64,000 nt of DNA from Desulfocorpusculum sp964414345 (GCA_964414345.1 CAYPWF010000009.1:1-64000); one strand, 5' to 3'. Shown: positions 8,116 to 17,869, numbered from the stretch's first letter. Notes: generated from the sequence alone by a model not told the origin. Numbers and translations: made by a program.

Positions 8116-9717
8116 ATGAAAATAAACATTAGATGGAGAGGGCTTACCATCTTGGTGGTTTTGGTTCTCTGCGTTTTTTTTGTGGGGCCCTCTTTGATGA
8201 ATGATTTGCCTGAGTTCTGGGAAAAGAACGCCCGGAAGATATCCCTTGGTTTGGATCTCCGAGGCGGGGCTCACCTACTTTTGCAAGTTAAGGTGGAAGA
8301 GGCTGTACGCAATTCCGTGGTACAGATCTCCGGGGACCTAAAGGATCTTCTGGTAAAGGAGAAGGTGCGTTTTGCCAAGATGGAGGCAAAAGAAAGAGAC
8401 CTGGAGATCGTTCTGCTAAAGCCTGAACAAGAGGGGGACCTCATTAACTTGGTCTCCAAGCAATACCCGGGACTCAAGCGGGTTTCCTCAGGGACTGAGG
8501 ATGGAAAACTCAAGGTCAGATTCCAGCTATCCCAGGAAGAAGCTGATAGGATAAGGGAAAACGCCGTCCGTCAGGCGGTGGAGACCATCAGGAACCGCCT
8601 GGATCCAGAGGGAGTAAAAGAGCACGACATAGTGGCCCAGGGAGAAGATCGGATCCTGGTCCAGCTGCCTGGGGTGGAGGATGTGGAACACGCCAAGGAG
8701 ATGATCAAGAGGGTCGCTCTGTTGGAATTCAAGATAGTGGATCGGGAACATTCTTTGGAGGAAGCTCTTCGAGGAAACCTGCCTGCTGACTCAGAGATTC
8801 TTTACACCTCCAAAGTGGACCCGCAGACCAGAAGAAGAGTTCGCGGAGAGCCTATTCTGGTGAAAAAGCAGACCCTGCTTACAGGGGACATGTTGGATCA
8901 GGCCAGGGTTGAGTTCGAATACAACATGCCCAAGGTGGGCATAAGCTTCGACTCCAGAGGGGCCAAGCTCTTTGACCAGGTGGCGGAAGCCAATGTAGGC
9001 AAGGAATTGGCCATAATCCTGGACAATACGGTCTACTCCCATCCGGTAATAAAGCAGCGCCATTACGGGGGAAGGGCTGTCATAGAGGGGAACTTCACCC
9101 CAGAGGAAGCCCGCGATCTGGTGGTAGTTCTGAAGGCCGGCTCATTGCCTGCGCCTGTGGAAGTGGAAGAGGAGCGCACAGTGGGGCCTTCTTTGGGAAG
9201 GGATAGCATTCAGGCAGGAATCACCGCCGGGGTGATTGGGGCCCTGGCGGTTGTTTTCTTTATGGCTTTCTATTACGGCACTGCAGGCCTGGTGGCTGAT
9301 CTGGCCCTGGCATTCAACGTGCTAATCGTGTTGGCTGCCTTGGCAGTCCTTAAGGCTACCCTTACCCTTCCGGGCATAGCGGGAATAATACTAGGGGTGG
9401 GTATGGCTGTGGACGCCAATGTGCTGATTTTTGAGCGGATCCGGGAGGAAATGAGGGCGGGCAAACCCTTCAGGCTGGCCGTGGATGCAGGCTTCTCCCG
9501 TGCCTTTTCAGCTATTTTTGACTCCAATCTAACCACTCTCATAGCAGCAGCCTTGCTCTTCCAATTCGGCACAGGGCCGCTCAGGGGATTTGCCGTAACA
9601 CTGTGCATCGGGCTTGTAGCAAACCTTTTTACAGCGGTCTGGGTCAGCCGGACCATCATCGATTACCTGCTTGGTCGCCGTAGGGTTATTGGAGTGGGTA
9701 TCCGGATGGCAGGATAA
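8116..9717 (+). CDS. secD: Protein translocase subunit SecD
   Basis: About 533 residues. The first membrane helix is near residues 10-30 and is followed by the GLDLRGGAHLLLQV signature, a large periplasmic P1 region, and five C-terminal helices with GMAVDANVLIFERIREE, the conserved SecD/AcrB-like segment. SecD uses the proton gradient to pull proteins out of the Sec channel. An AAGGAG site serves either GTG 8113 or ATG 8116. It is 19 bp upstream of secF, as usual. Confidence 0.97.
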   Translation: MKINIRWRGLTILVVLVLCVFFVGPSLMNDLPEFWEKNARKISLGLDLRGGAHLLLQVKVEEAVRNSVVQISGDLKDLLVKEKVRFAKMEAKERDLEIVLLKPEQEGDLINLVSKQYPGLKRVSSGTEDGKLKVRFQLSQEEADRIRENAVRQAVETIRNRLDPEGVKEHDIVAQGEDRILVQLPGVEDVEHAKEMIKRVALLEFKIVDREHSLEEALRGNLPADSEILYTSKVDPQTRRRVRGEPILVKKQTLLTGDMLDQARVEFEYNMPKVGISFDSRGAKLFDQVAEANVGKELAIILDNTVYSHPVIKQRHYGGRAVIEGNFTPEEARDLVVVLKAGSLPAPVEVEEERTVGPSLGRDSIQAGITAGVIGALAVVFFMAFYYGTAGLVADLALAFNVLIVLAALAVLKATLTLPGIAGIILGVGMAVDANVLIFERIREEMRAGKPFRLAVDAGFSRAFSAIFDSNLTTLIAAALLFQFGTGPLRGFAVTLCIGLVANLFTAVWVSRTIIDYLLGRRRVIGVGIRMAG

Positions 9718-9736
9718 AGGAGAAAGAGGAAGTCTC

Positions 9737-10675
9737 ATGGAACTGATCCGTTCAGACCTGAACATTGATTTTCTAAAGAGAAAATGGCTCTTCATGGGCC
9801 TTTCGGGGCTGCTTATTTTGGTGGGGGTGGTCTCTTTGGTAGCAAAGGGGGGGCCCGATTTTGGAATTGATTTTGCCGGCGGACTCTTGCTGGAAATTCG
9901 CACTCAGAAACCCGCCTCCACCGGAGAGGTGCGGCAGGCCTTGGCGGAAAAAGGGCTTGGAAACGTTGTGGTGCAGAATGCCTGGGAGCTGGGGAAAGCC
10001 AGCGGACAGGATTTCCTGGTGAGGATGGACTTGGGGGAAGGAAAGCCTGAGGAATTCTCAAGGCTTGTACAGAATGCCCTTGAAGAACGATTTGGGAAAG
10101 GCGGCCTTGAAATCCGGCGTGTGGAGATGGTAGGCCCTAAGGTGGGCAAGGAATTGCAGCGCAAAGGCACATGGGCCGTTGTGCTGGCTCTCATTGCCAT
10201 ATTGGTTTATTTGGCCTGGCGGTTTGAGTTCAAATACTCCCTTGGGGCAGTGGTGGCCCTTTTCCACGATGTGATGATAACTTTGGGGGCCTTCTCGGTA
10301 ACCGGGAGGGAGATCGACCTTCCCATAGTTGCAGCCTTTCTTACCATAGTCGGATATTCGGTCAACGACACCATAGTCATCTTCGACAGAGTCAGAGAGA
10401 ACTTAAGAAAATACAGGAGAACCCCCCTGGCAGAGATAATCAACCGAAGCGTGAATGAGACCCTCAGCCGCACGATTCTGACAGCCGGGACTGTTTTTGT
10501 GACCGATTTAGCTTTGTTTCTCTTCGGAGGAGGAGTGATTCACGATTTTGCTTTCGCACTTCTGGTGGGGATAGTGGCGGGAACTTACTCCACCGTGTTC
10601 ATAGCCAGTCCGGTGGCCCTTGCTTGGGAACAACGTTTCGGAAGCAGGCGCGCCCCGGCAGGCAAGCTCGCGTAA
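9737..10675 (+). CDS. secF: Protein translocase subunit SecF
   Basis: About 312 residues and six predicted membrane helices. Signatures are PDFGIDFAGGLLLEI after helix 1 and GYSVNDTIVIFDRVREN in the second half, plus the LSRTILTAGTVFVTDLALFLFGG stretch split across later helices. It is the partner of SecD. The ATG at 9737 is preferred over longer in-frame starts because it gives the canonical short cytoplasmic N terminus (MELIRSDLNIDFLKRKW) and follows a GAGG ribosome site. Confidence 0.97.
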   Translation: MELIRSDLNIDFLKRKWLFMGLSGLLILVGVVSLVAKGGPDFGIDFAGGLLLEIRTQKPASTGEVRQALAEKGLGNVVVQNAWELGKASGQDFLVRMDLGEGKPEEFSRLVQNALEERFGKGGLEIRRVEMVGPKVGKELQRKGTWAVVLALIAILVYLAWRFEFKYSLGAVVALFHDVMITLGAFSVTGREIDLPIVAAFLTIVGYSVNDTIVIFDRVRENLRKYRRTPLAEIINRSVNETLSRTILTAGTVFVTDLALFLFGGGVIHDFAFALLVGIVAGTYSTVFIASPVALAWEQRFGSRRAPAGKLA

Positions 10676-10719
10676 ACCTGAAGTGAGTTGGGAAAATTTC
10701 GAACCTAACATATAATATC

Positions 10720-10748
10720 TTGACAGTTTTTTGAGTGTGTGCTAATGC
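10720..10748 (+). promoter_or_regulatory. Candidate sigma-70 promoter before the response regulator
   Basis: TTGACA at 10720-10725 is followed after 17 bp by TAATGC, a weak -10 match. It lies in the 200-bp gap between secF and the response-regulator gene, about 130 bp before the start codon. The upstream sequence is AT-rich (ATATAATATC). Confidence 0.35.
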
Positions 10749-10876
10749 AGGGAGCATGGATGGCCGGGGAGTCTCGGGACCACATCATGCTCTTGGGTGG
10801 ACCTCGAGGCCAAGATCCCGAAAGACGGACCCAAGCTCTCTTAGGAGTGCGGGTCCTCAACCTATAAGGGGGTGTT

Positions 10877-12589
10877 ATGGCTCGAAAAGTTCTGCTGGCC
10901 GACGACAGCATTGCCGTGCAGAGGGCCGTTGAGGCAACACTCGAGCCCAAGGACTTCGAGGTTCTCTCGGTCTCCAGGGGCGCTGAGGTCATTCTGGAGG
11001 CCAAGAAACTTCATCCTGATCTGATCCTGCTGGACGGAGACCTCTCGGATCTGAATGGTTATGAGGTCTGCCGTATGGTGAAGGAAGACCCTGATCTCAT
11101 GTCCGTCCCTGTTATTATTATGTCTTCCGGAGAGGATCCAGAGAGGGCCAGGGAGGCCGGGGCCGAAGCACAGCTGAGCAAGCCTTTCCAAGGAAATGAT
11201 TTGCTTCAACAGGTTCTGGCTGTGGTGGACATGACCATGGAGTCCACCTTCAAGCTGGATACCTCTGAAATGGAGGTTCTGGAAACAGACGAGGAGGTTT
11301 CCCAAGAGGAGTTTGATCTTGGAGAACTTGAGCTGGACGACTCCATTTTGGAACTCACCGAGGAGTTGGATGAGCCGGGAGCTACTTTGGCCGACACTTC
11401 AGAGGGGGCTTTGGAAGGCTTGGATGAGTTGGATTTGGAAAGCACTGCCCAGGAGCCTTCCTCGGCTCGTCGCACTATAAAGACCGAGGAGTTGGAGGAA
11501 TTATCCTTTGAAGAAGAAATAGACGAGCTGGACCTGGGGGAGCTGGAGCTGGAAGGAGCCGAGGGTTTGGGCTCTATAGAAGAGGATGTGGGAGCAGGCT
11601 CAGCCAAAGAAGATCTTTTGGTCACTGACGAGGTGGAGTTGGGAGTGGATTTTGACGAAGAGTTTCCTCTGGAAAAAGGTGACCAAGCCTTAGATCAGAC
11701 CCTTTTGGGGACTGAGGAGGAGGCCGCCGGCCTCATCTTGGACACCCAAGAGGGTCTCAAAGAGGAGACAGTTTCAGACAGCATCATTGATACTGATGAG
11801 CTTGAGGCCCTGGCCCTGGATGAGGAAGAGACGCTTCTGTCCACCAACGGAGATACTCTTGCACCCCAAGGCCTGGAGGAGACAACTATCGAGTTTAGTG
11901 AGACAGAGGAGCTTGTAGAGACGGGCCTGGAGGAAGTCGAGAAGGATATGAGAGTTTCCGGTATGATGGAGACTCTGGAGGAGGATGCGGGCCAATCCTT
12001 GGAGGAGACCTCTTTGGACTGGGAACAGACTGAGATATCCCTGGAGTCGGCTGAGGAGAGTTCCATGGGAGGTGGAGGGGCCGTGGAGACTCATCCTTTG
12101 CCTGGAGAGGGTACAGAGGCGAGACCGCCCAGCCTGGAGACCTTTGAGGAGCCTAAGGAACTCCGGGAAGAGCCCCTGGAGCTGAAACCAGCTATGGTTC
12201 AAGAGCAGATTCAGCGGGCAGCTGCAGTGCTGGAGCCTTTGGAGGAGGTAGGATTGGATGAGGAACTGGCGGCCCTTTCTGCTGCAAAGGAAGACACAGG
12301 AGTTCAGCCTCTTGAGATATTGGAGCTGTCCTTGGCCCAGCTTCCTCCCCTTGCCCAAGGGCTTAGGCTGGAGCTGATGGAAGAAGATTTCGGACTGGTG
12401 GATCCTTTTTCAGAGGAAGGCATAAGAAGGGAGCTGGCTAGAAACCTTCAAGAGATGGTGGAAAGGATACTCTCCCAGATGGCCCCGCCAATAGTGGAAA
12501 GAGTGGCCCGCGCTGTGGCCTTGGAGCAAGCAGAAAGGATTGTTCTGGAGGAGATCGAGAAGATCAAACAGAGTTCCCAGAGGCCGTGA
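10877..12589 (+). CDS. Response regulator with acidic disordered region and C-terminal helix
   Basis: 570 residues. Residues 1-118 form a canonical receiver domain: acidic pair DD at 9-10, phosphoacceptor Asp near 53 in LILLDGDLSDLNGYEV, Ser in IIMSSGE, and Lys in LSKPF. Residues about 125-500 are extremely acidic and leucine-punctuated, with units such as ELDLGELELE repeated. The last 60 residues form a charged amphipathic helix (LARNLQEMVERILSQ, then PPIVERVARAVALEQAERI) faintly like the C-terminal oligomerisation region of PopZ-type scaffolds. No DNA-binding or enzymatic output domain is seen. An AGGGGG site precedes the ATG. Its partner kinase is not evident. Confidence 0.8.
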   Translation: MARKVLLADDSIAVQRAVEATLEPKDFEVLSVSRGAEVILEAKKLHPDLILLDGDLSDLNGYEVCRMVKEDPDLMSVPVIIMSSGEDPERAREAGAEAQLSKPFQGNDLLQQVLAVVDMTMESTFKLDTSEMEVLETDEEVSQEEFDLGELELDDSILELTEELDEPGATLADTSEGALEGLDELDLESTAQEPSSARRTIKTEELEELSFEEEIDELDLGELELEGAEGLGSIEEDVGAGSAKEDLLVTDEVELGVDFDEEFPLEKGDQALDQTLLGTEEEAAGLILDTQEGLKEETVSDSIIDTDELEALALDEEETLLSTNGDTLAPQGLEETTIEFSETEELVETGLEEVEKDMRVSGMMETLEEDAGQSLEETSLDWEQTEISLESAEESSMGGGGAVETHPLPGEGTEARPPSLETFEEPKELREEPLELKPAMVQEQIQRAAAVLEPLEEVGLDEELAALSAAKEDTGVQPLEILELSLAQLPPLAQGLRLELMEEDFGLVDPFSEEGIRRELARNLQEMVERILSQMAPPIVERVARAVALEQAERIVLEEIEKIKQSSQRP

Positions 12590-12645
12590 GGGGGAAAAGA
12601 GCCCGCGTTCACCCATTGGGCCATAGGCTCTGAGAAGGGATTACC

Positions 12646-12678
12646 GGGGGATTGAGGTCAGATCCCCCTTTCGTTTTT
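12646..12678 (+). terminator. Rho-independent terminator
   Basis: A 7-bp perfect stem GGGGGAT/ATCCCCC with a 9-nt loop is followed by TTTCGTTTTT. It lies 57 bp after the response-regulator stop and before valS, so valS is probably transcribed separately. Confidence 0.8.
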
Positions 12679-12730
12679 CCTAAAGATGATGATCCTATAA
12701 GGACCTTAGGCAGGCTTCGGAGTAAGGAGA

Positions 12731-15388
12731 ATGGGCACTGAACTTCCCAAGACATTCGATCCGCAAAAAATAGAGCAGAGGTGGTATACATATTGGGAAC
12801 AGGAAGGACTTTTCAGGGCTGAGCCGGAAAAAGGCGGAATTGCCTATTCCATTGTGATTCCGCCTCCCAATGTCACCGGCTCCCTTCACATGGGGCATGC
12901 CCTCAACAATACACTTCAGGACATTTGTGTTCGCTACAAGAGGATGGACGGCTTCAATGTATTGTGGATGCCGGGGACAGACCACGCAGGCATCGCCACC
13001 CAGAATGTGGTGGAAAAGCAGTTGGCCGCCGAAGGGCTCACCCGCCACGACATTGGTCGGGAAGAGTTTATAAAAAGAGTCTGGAAGTGGAAGGAGATTT
13101 ATGGGGGCCAGATCATTCACCAGCTGAAACGCTTGGGGGCTTCCTGCGATTGGAGCAGGGAGCGCTTCACCATGGATGAAGGACTTTCGAGAGCTGTAAG
13201 GGAAGTTTTTGTAAGGCTTTATACGGACGGTCTCATTTACAAGGGTGACTACATAATCAACTGGTGTCCTCGTTGCTCCACAGCCCTTTCAGACTTGGAG
13301 GTGGAGCACCAGGAGCACGCCTCAAGCCTTTATTACGTGCGCTATCCTCTCAGGGAGGGTCCCGGATACATAGTTGTGGCCACCACCAGACCCGAGACCA
13401 TGCTGGGGGATACAGCGGTGGCCGTGAATCCAGAAGACGAGCGATATCAGAGCCTGGTGGGCAAAACCTGCATACTGCCCCTTGTGGGACGAGCCATTCC
13501 CGTGATTGCAGACTCATATGTGGAGCCGGCTTTCGGCACAGGAGCCCTTAAGATCACACCGGCCCATGACCCAAATGATTTTGAAATAGGCCTGCGCCAT
13601 GGGCTGGAAAAGGTCCGGGTCATAGACGAAGAAGGCCGAATGAACCGTAAAGCCGGGGCTTTCGCAGGAATGGACCGGGAGGAGTGCAGGAAGGCTGTGC
13701 TGGAAGCTTTGAGGCAGGAGGGTTTACTGGAAAAAGTAGAGCCTTACACCCATAAGGTTGGGCATTGTCAGAGATGCGCCACGGTGATTGAGCCAACCCT
13801 CTCCAAGCAATGGTTCGTAAAAGTGGAGCCCTTGGCCAAAGAAGCAATCCGGGCCGTTCGAGAAGGCAGGATTCGGATTATTCCGGGGAAATGGGAGAAC
13901 GACTACTTCGCCTGGATGGAAAACATAAGGGATTGGTGCATATCCAGGCAAATTTGGTGGGGGCACAGAATCCCGGCCTGGTATTGCCGAAAGTGCGGGG
14001 ATGTGACAGTGACCGGGCAAGATCCCAAGAGCTGTTCAAGTTGCGGCAGCCCCGATTTGGAACAAGAAAGCGACGTCCTGGACACATGGTTCAGTTCTGC
14101 CCTCTGGCCTTTTTCCACCCTTGGTTGGCCTGAGAAAACCCCAGAGCTGCAGTTCTATTACCCAACCAGTCTCCTGGTGACTGGCTTCGATATCCTGACC
14201 TTCTGGGTGGCCAGGATGATAATGATGGGCCTTAAGTTCATGGGAGACGTACCTTTTAGAGATGTGTACATCCACGCCCTCGTCAGAGATATAGAAGGCC
14301 GCAAGATGAGCAAGTCCTTGGGCAATGTCATAGACCCTTTGGAGGTTATAGAGCAGTATGGAGCGGACGCTTTCAGATTTGCTCTGGCCGCCTTTGCAGC
14401 ACAGGGTAGAGACATAAAGCTCTCCTTTGAAAGGGTGGAGGGTTATCGAAACTTTATGAATAAATTGTGGAATGCCGCCCGCTTTGTACTCATGAACCTG
14501 GATGAGCAACTTCCTCCAAGCTGGCCTATCCAAGGGGGAAAGCCTTCTTTGGTGGAGCGCTGGATTTTCAGCCGGCTTACAAGGACCATAATGGAGGTGA
14601 GGGAACACCTGGATTCCTATCGTTTCAATGATGCTGCTGGGGCCATCTACCAGTTTCTTTGGCATGAGTATTGCGATTGGTTCTTGGAATGGATAAAACC
14701 CTCTCTCTATCGCCCCACTGAGGCCTTTGAAAAACAGAGTGCCCAGGCCGCAATGCTGGAAGTGCTGGTTCAGGTGCTGCAGGTGCTTCACCCTTTTGCT
14801 CCTTTCATAACCGAGGAGATCTGGCATGCCATCCCAGGCATTGAAGGATCCATAATGAGCTGTAGGTTTCCCACACCTTCCAGGGAATTGCTGGATCCAG
14901 AGGCTGAAGCAGAGGTGCAGCTACTGCAGGCTGTAGTGGGCGGAATCAGAAACCTCAGGGCAGAGATGGGGATCCCTCCTGGGGCTAAGCTCAACGTGGT
15001 TTTGATCTCCCCGGCAGAATTGGAAAACACCTTGAAGGCTCACCAAGAGATGATCTGTACCTTTGGGAAGGTCAAAGATCTCCTGGTGGATGCGAGGGCC
15101 TCAAGGCCGCCCATGGCTGTTTATTCCATAGCCGAGGGCGTGGAGATACACCTGCTCCTGAAAGGAGTCCTGGACCTGGACAAGGAACAAGATAGGCTCA
15201 GCCGTGAAAAGGAGCAGATAGAAAAAGAACTGGAGGCTGTAAGGGCTAAGCTGGCCAACCACGGGTTCGTGAAAAAGGCCCCTTTGGAGGTGGTGGAGAG
15301 GGTTAGAAACAAGGCCATGGATCTGGAAAGCAAAAGCCGCAAGCTGGCCGAGGGAATACAGAGGCTCAAGGAAGTGGTGAGGGGTTAA
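12731..15388 (+). CDS. valS: Valyl-tRNA synthetase
   Basis: 885 residues. This class I enzyme charges tRNA-Val. The HIGH-type motif is HMGH at residues 53-56, and the KMSKS loop is at 525-529 within GRKMSKSLGNVIDPL. The editing domain carries TTRPETMLGDTAVAVNPEDERY. Zn-like cysteine pairs occur in CRKCGDVTV and CSSCGSPD. A C-terminal coiled coil (about residues 815-880, LDKEQDRLSREKEQIEKEL) contacts the tRNA. AAGGAG lies 7 bp before the ATG. Confidence 0.98.
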   Translation: MGTELPKTFDPQKIEQRWYTYWEQEGLFRAEPEKGGIAYSIVIPPPNVTGSLHMGHALNNTLQDICVRYKRMDGFNVLWMPGTDHAGIATQNVVEKQLAAEGLTRHDIGREEFIKRVWKWKEIYGGQIIHQLKRLGASCDWSRERFTMDEGLSRAVREVFVRLYTDGLIYKGDYIINWCPRCSTALSDLEVEHQEHASSLYYVRYPLREGPGYIVVATTRPETMLGDTAVAVNPEDERYQSLVGKTCILPLVGRAIPVIADSYVEPAFGTGALKITPAHDPNDFEIGLRHGLEKVRVIDEEGRMNRKAGAFAGMDREECRKAVLEALRQEGLLEKVEPYTHKVGHCQRCATVIEPTLSKQWFVKVEPLAKEAIRAVREGRIRIIPGKWENDYFAWMENIRDWCISRQIWWGHRIPAWYCRKCGDVTVTGQDPKSCSSCGSPDLEQESDVLDTWFSSALWPFSTLGWPEKTPELQFYYPTSLLVTGFDILTFWVARMIMMGLKFMGDVPFRDVYIHALVRDIEGRKMSKSLGNVIDPLEVIEQYGADAFRFALAAFAAQGRDIKLSFERVEGYRNFMNKLWNAARFVLMNLDEQLPPSWPIQGGKPSLVERWIFSRLTRTIMEVREHLDSYRFNDAAGAIYQFLWHEYCDWFLEWIKPSLYRPTEAFEKQSAQAAMLEVLVQVLQVLHPFAPFITEEIWHAIPGIEGSIMSCRFPTPSRELLDPEAEAEVQLLQAVVGGIRNLRAEMGIPPGAKLNVVLISPAELENTLKAHQEMICTFGKVKDLLVDARASRPPMAVYSIAEGVEIHLLLKGVLDLDKEQDRLSREKEQIEKELEAVRAKLANHGFVKKAPLEVVERVRNKAMDLESKSRKLAEGIQRLKEVVRG

Positions 15389-15475
15389 GCCGCATCATCC
15401 ACCGCTACTGAATAAAGAGGGAAGGGGCTCAAACCCTTCCAGTCTCTTGGGAAATGCGGTTCAAGGAGGTCTGTG

Positions 15476-16243
15476 ATGTTACTGGTGGTGGACGTTGGAA
15501 ATACCAACACCGTGTTCGGAGTTTATGAGCAGAAGAAGTTGCTCAGCCACTGGCGAATCAGGACCATCCAGGGACAGACCGCGGATGAGTTCGGCATGTT
15601 GGTGTGGAATCTGTTCCAATGGGCAGGACTGCCCATGAAGGATGTGCAGGCCGTGGTGGTTTCATGCGTTGTGCCACCGCTGCTAAGAGCCATCCATGAG
15701 CTGTGCCAACGCTATTTTGGTGTAACTCCACTTGTAGTGGGCCCTGGAATTAAGACCGGAATGCCTATCCTGTATGACAACCCCAAGGAGGTGGGGGCTG
15801 ACCGCATAGTCAATGGTGTGGCTGCCTTCGAGAGATACCGCCAAGGGGTTATAGTGGTGGATTTCGGCACAGCCACCACCTTTGACATGATCTCCCCCAG
15901 AGGGGAGTACCTGGGAGGAGCCATAGCCCCGGGCGTAGGTGTGGCCAGCGAAGCCCTGTTCCAGAGGACGGCCCAGCTGCCCAAGGTGGAGTTCGCTAAG
16001 CCAGTATCGGTGCTGGGTAAGAACACTGTGAGTTCCATCCAGTCAGGATTGTTTTGGGGCTATGTGGGCCTGGTGGACGGCATAGTGGAGAGACTACGGA
16101 AGGAACACGGGGAAGGCACTACAAGGGTTGTGGCCACAGGGGGCCTGGCCTCAGTCGTAGCCTCTGAATCAAGTACCATAGAGGAGGTCGACGAGTTCTT
16201 GCTGCTAGACGGCATGAGGATAATCTACGAAAGGAATTCCTGA
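15476..16243 (+). CDS. coaX: Type III pantothenate kinase
   Basis: About 255 residues. It phosphorylates pantothenate, the first step of coenzyme A synthesis. CoaX motifs are plain: LLVVDVGNTNTVFGVY with the catalytic-region Asp, GADRIVNGVAAFERY, VVDFGTATTFD and VVATGGLA. ATG 15476 sits at proper spacing (about 7 bp) behind AAGGAGG; GTG 15473 is also possible. The 84-bp gap after valS holds an 8-bp GGAAGGG/CCCTTCC hairpin without a T-tract. The gene converges on the radical SAM gene, with a family-1 repeat between them. Confidence 0.95.
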   Translation: MLLVVDVGNTNTVFGVYEQKKLLSHWRIRTIQGQTADEFGMLVWNLFQWAGLPMKDVQAVVVSCVVPPLLRAIHELCQRYFGVTPLVVGPGIKTGMPILYDNPKEVGADRIVNGVAAFERYRQGVIVVDFGTATTFDMISPRGEYLGGAIAPGVGVASEALFQRTAQLPKVEFAKPVSVLGKNTVSSIQSGLFWGYVGLVDGIVERLRKEHGEGTTRVVATGGLASVVASESSTIEEVDEFLLLDGMRIIYERNS

Positions 16244-16277
16244 GGCGGGCTTTGCCCAAAATCAAAGGCTTGCCCAA

Positions 16278-16462
16278 GATTATTCACCAGTAGTGGATAG
16301 TGCGGGCTATCATAATGACATGCTTGGGCAAACCGTTCCATGCTCAAAAAAACCCTGATTCTTGGTTTCAGCTTTGCTCCTGGTTTGAGTCGAAATATGC
16401 CAAAGCTTGAGCAGGGGCTTGAGCCCATAAAGTCACAGGCTTTGGAGAATAATCCGGGCTAG
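16278..16462 (+). repeat. Family-1 dispersed repeat, copy 2 (full length, subtype A)
   Basis: A 185-bp intergenic element fills the space between the convergent coaX and radical SAM genes. It opens with GATTATTCACCAG and ends GGAGAATAATCCGGGCTAG, so the reverse complement of its end begins much like its start (GGATTATTCTCCA): short imperfect terminal inverted repeats. It is about 75-80% alike to the copies at 34.3 and 58.6 kb by eye. Confidence 0.8.
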
Positions 16463-16466
16463 AGGA

Positions 16467-17597
16467 TCACGCCCATACGCCCGGGATCTGAAAACCACAG
16501 AATCCGCACCGAGCTTCCCGCAGGTTCTTACTCAGAATCCCGAATCCCTTTCGGGAGATCACAACCTGGTTGCATGCTGGGCAGCGGGTGTTCTCATCTC
16601 TGTGCCCCGGCACGTTCCCTATGTAAACAAAGTTCAATCCTTCCTCTTTCCCTATGGCTGCACATCTCTCCAAGGTGGCCACCGGCGTGGGAGGCAGATC
16701 CTGCATTTTGTAAGCCGGATGGAACCTAGTGAAATGCAAGGGCACATCCGGAGAGAGCTCTTCCCGGATCCACTTGACCATTTCCCTGATCTCGGCAGGC
16801 TTATCATTCTGTCCTGGCACTATCAAGACAACTATCTCAGTCCAGATCTTCCAGCGCTTGAGTCTAATGAGCGTCTCCTTGACCGGTTTCAGCTCCCCCC
16901 TGCAGATCTCTTTGTAGAACCTTTCGGTGAAAGCCTTAAGGTCCACCTTCACCGCCGCCACATGATCGCACAGTCGCCTCAGAGGTTCCTCATTTATGTA
17001 ACCATTGGTTACCACTACTGATCGAACTCCTTCTTTTTGCCCCACAACAGCCGTATCAAACATGTATTCATAGAAGCTCACAGGCTCCGAGTAAGTATAG
17101 GCTATGCTTTGGCAAGAGGTTTCCTTGGCTCTTCTGACCACCTCTTCCGGGGGTAGGAAGGCTGATCTGACCTGCTCTGGCCTGAATTGGGCGATCTGCC
17201 AGTTTTGACAGAACTGGCATTCTATGTTGCAACCCGCAGCAGCAATGGAGAAGGAGAAACTGCCCGGGAGGAAGTGAAAAAAAGGCTTTTTCTCTATGGG
17301 GTCTACATGAACCGCGCAGGCTCTGGAGTGCACCAGGGTATAGTAACGGCCTCCCCGATTTTCCTTGTTCCCGCAAAAACCCCTTTCCTGGTCAGCGATA
17401 CGGCACTTTCGTGGACAAACCTGGCACTCCACCCTGTCCCCATCCAAGCTCTGGTAAAACATCACCTCCACCAATTCCTCTCCAGCTGAAGGCTGAAGAG
17501 CCCTGCAATTTTTTGGAAGCGCTGTGGAGGCTAGGGCACAGGCCCCCGCCAACAAAACCCCCGCAAACTCCCTGCGGCAAAGCGAATTCTCCTGCAT
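16467..17597 (-). CDS. amrS: AmmeMemoRadiSam-type radical SAM protein with Tat-like signal
   Basis: 376 residues. The radical SAM cluster motif is C123-x3-C127-x2-C130 (AAGCNIECQFCQN). Additional cysteines precede it (C58, C61, C65, C75; CQVCPRKC) and two CxxC pairs follow near the C terminus (CPAC, CGFC). This arrangement fits AmrS, the radical SAM member of the AMMECR1/Memo/radical SAM set, whose reaction is not established. Residues 1-30 hold CRREFAGVLLAGACALAS, a twin-arginine-like signal. An AGGAGG site precedes the ATG. The AMMECR1 and Memo partners are not in the window. The gene symbol is by family similarity. Confidence 0.82.
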   Translation of the reverse strand: MQENSLCRREFAGVLLAGACALASTALPKNCRALQPSAGEELVEVMFYQSLDGDRVECQVCPRKCRIADQERGFCGNKENRGGRYYTLVHSRACAVHVDPIEKKPFFHFLPGSFSFSIAAAGCNIECQFCQNWQIAQFRPEQVRSAFLPPEEVVRRAKETSCQSIAYTYSEPVSFYEYMFDTAVVGQKEGVRSVVVTNGYINEEPLRRLCDHVAAVKVDLKAFTERFYKEICRGELKPVKETLIRLKRWKIWTEIVVLIVPGQNDKPAEIREMVKWIREELSPDVPLHFTRFHPAYKMQDLPPTPVATLERCAAIGKEEGLNFVYIGNVPGHRDENTRCPACNQVVISRKGFGILSKNLREARCGFCGFQIPGVWA

Positions 17598-17869
17598 GAG
17601 AGCCTCCTAGCCCAAACTCTCCCTTAAGACCGACGCTATTGGGGAGCAAACCCCGAAGGCCCGGTTTATTTTGCCATTCCCGGATCCAATCTTGGGCCGG
17701 GCTGGGGATGTAAGATCAGAGTTTTCTTTGGCCATGAATCACTTTGGCAATATGGAGAAGTTATCCTGCACTGTAAACCAGCTGTACATAGTGCAGACAC
17801 AGCTTCCATAATAATAACATGGGAAGGCCTGCCACAGTTCCACTTGGTGGTCCGCTAAAAGGATCTGAT

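Noticed and set aside
11206..12358. Minus-strand Ser-rich and Leu-rich frames
   Set aside because: They are antisense to the acidic low-complexity region of the response regulator, whose skewed composition keeps opposite frames open.
14036..14827. Minus-strand open frame of 263 codons
   Set aside because: It is antisense to valS and has no recognisable domain or signal.
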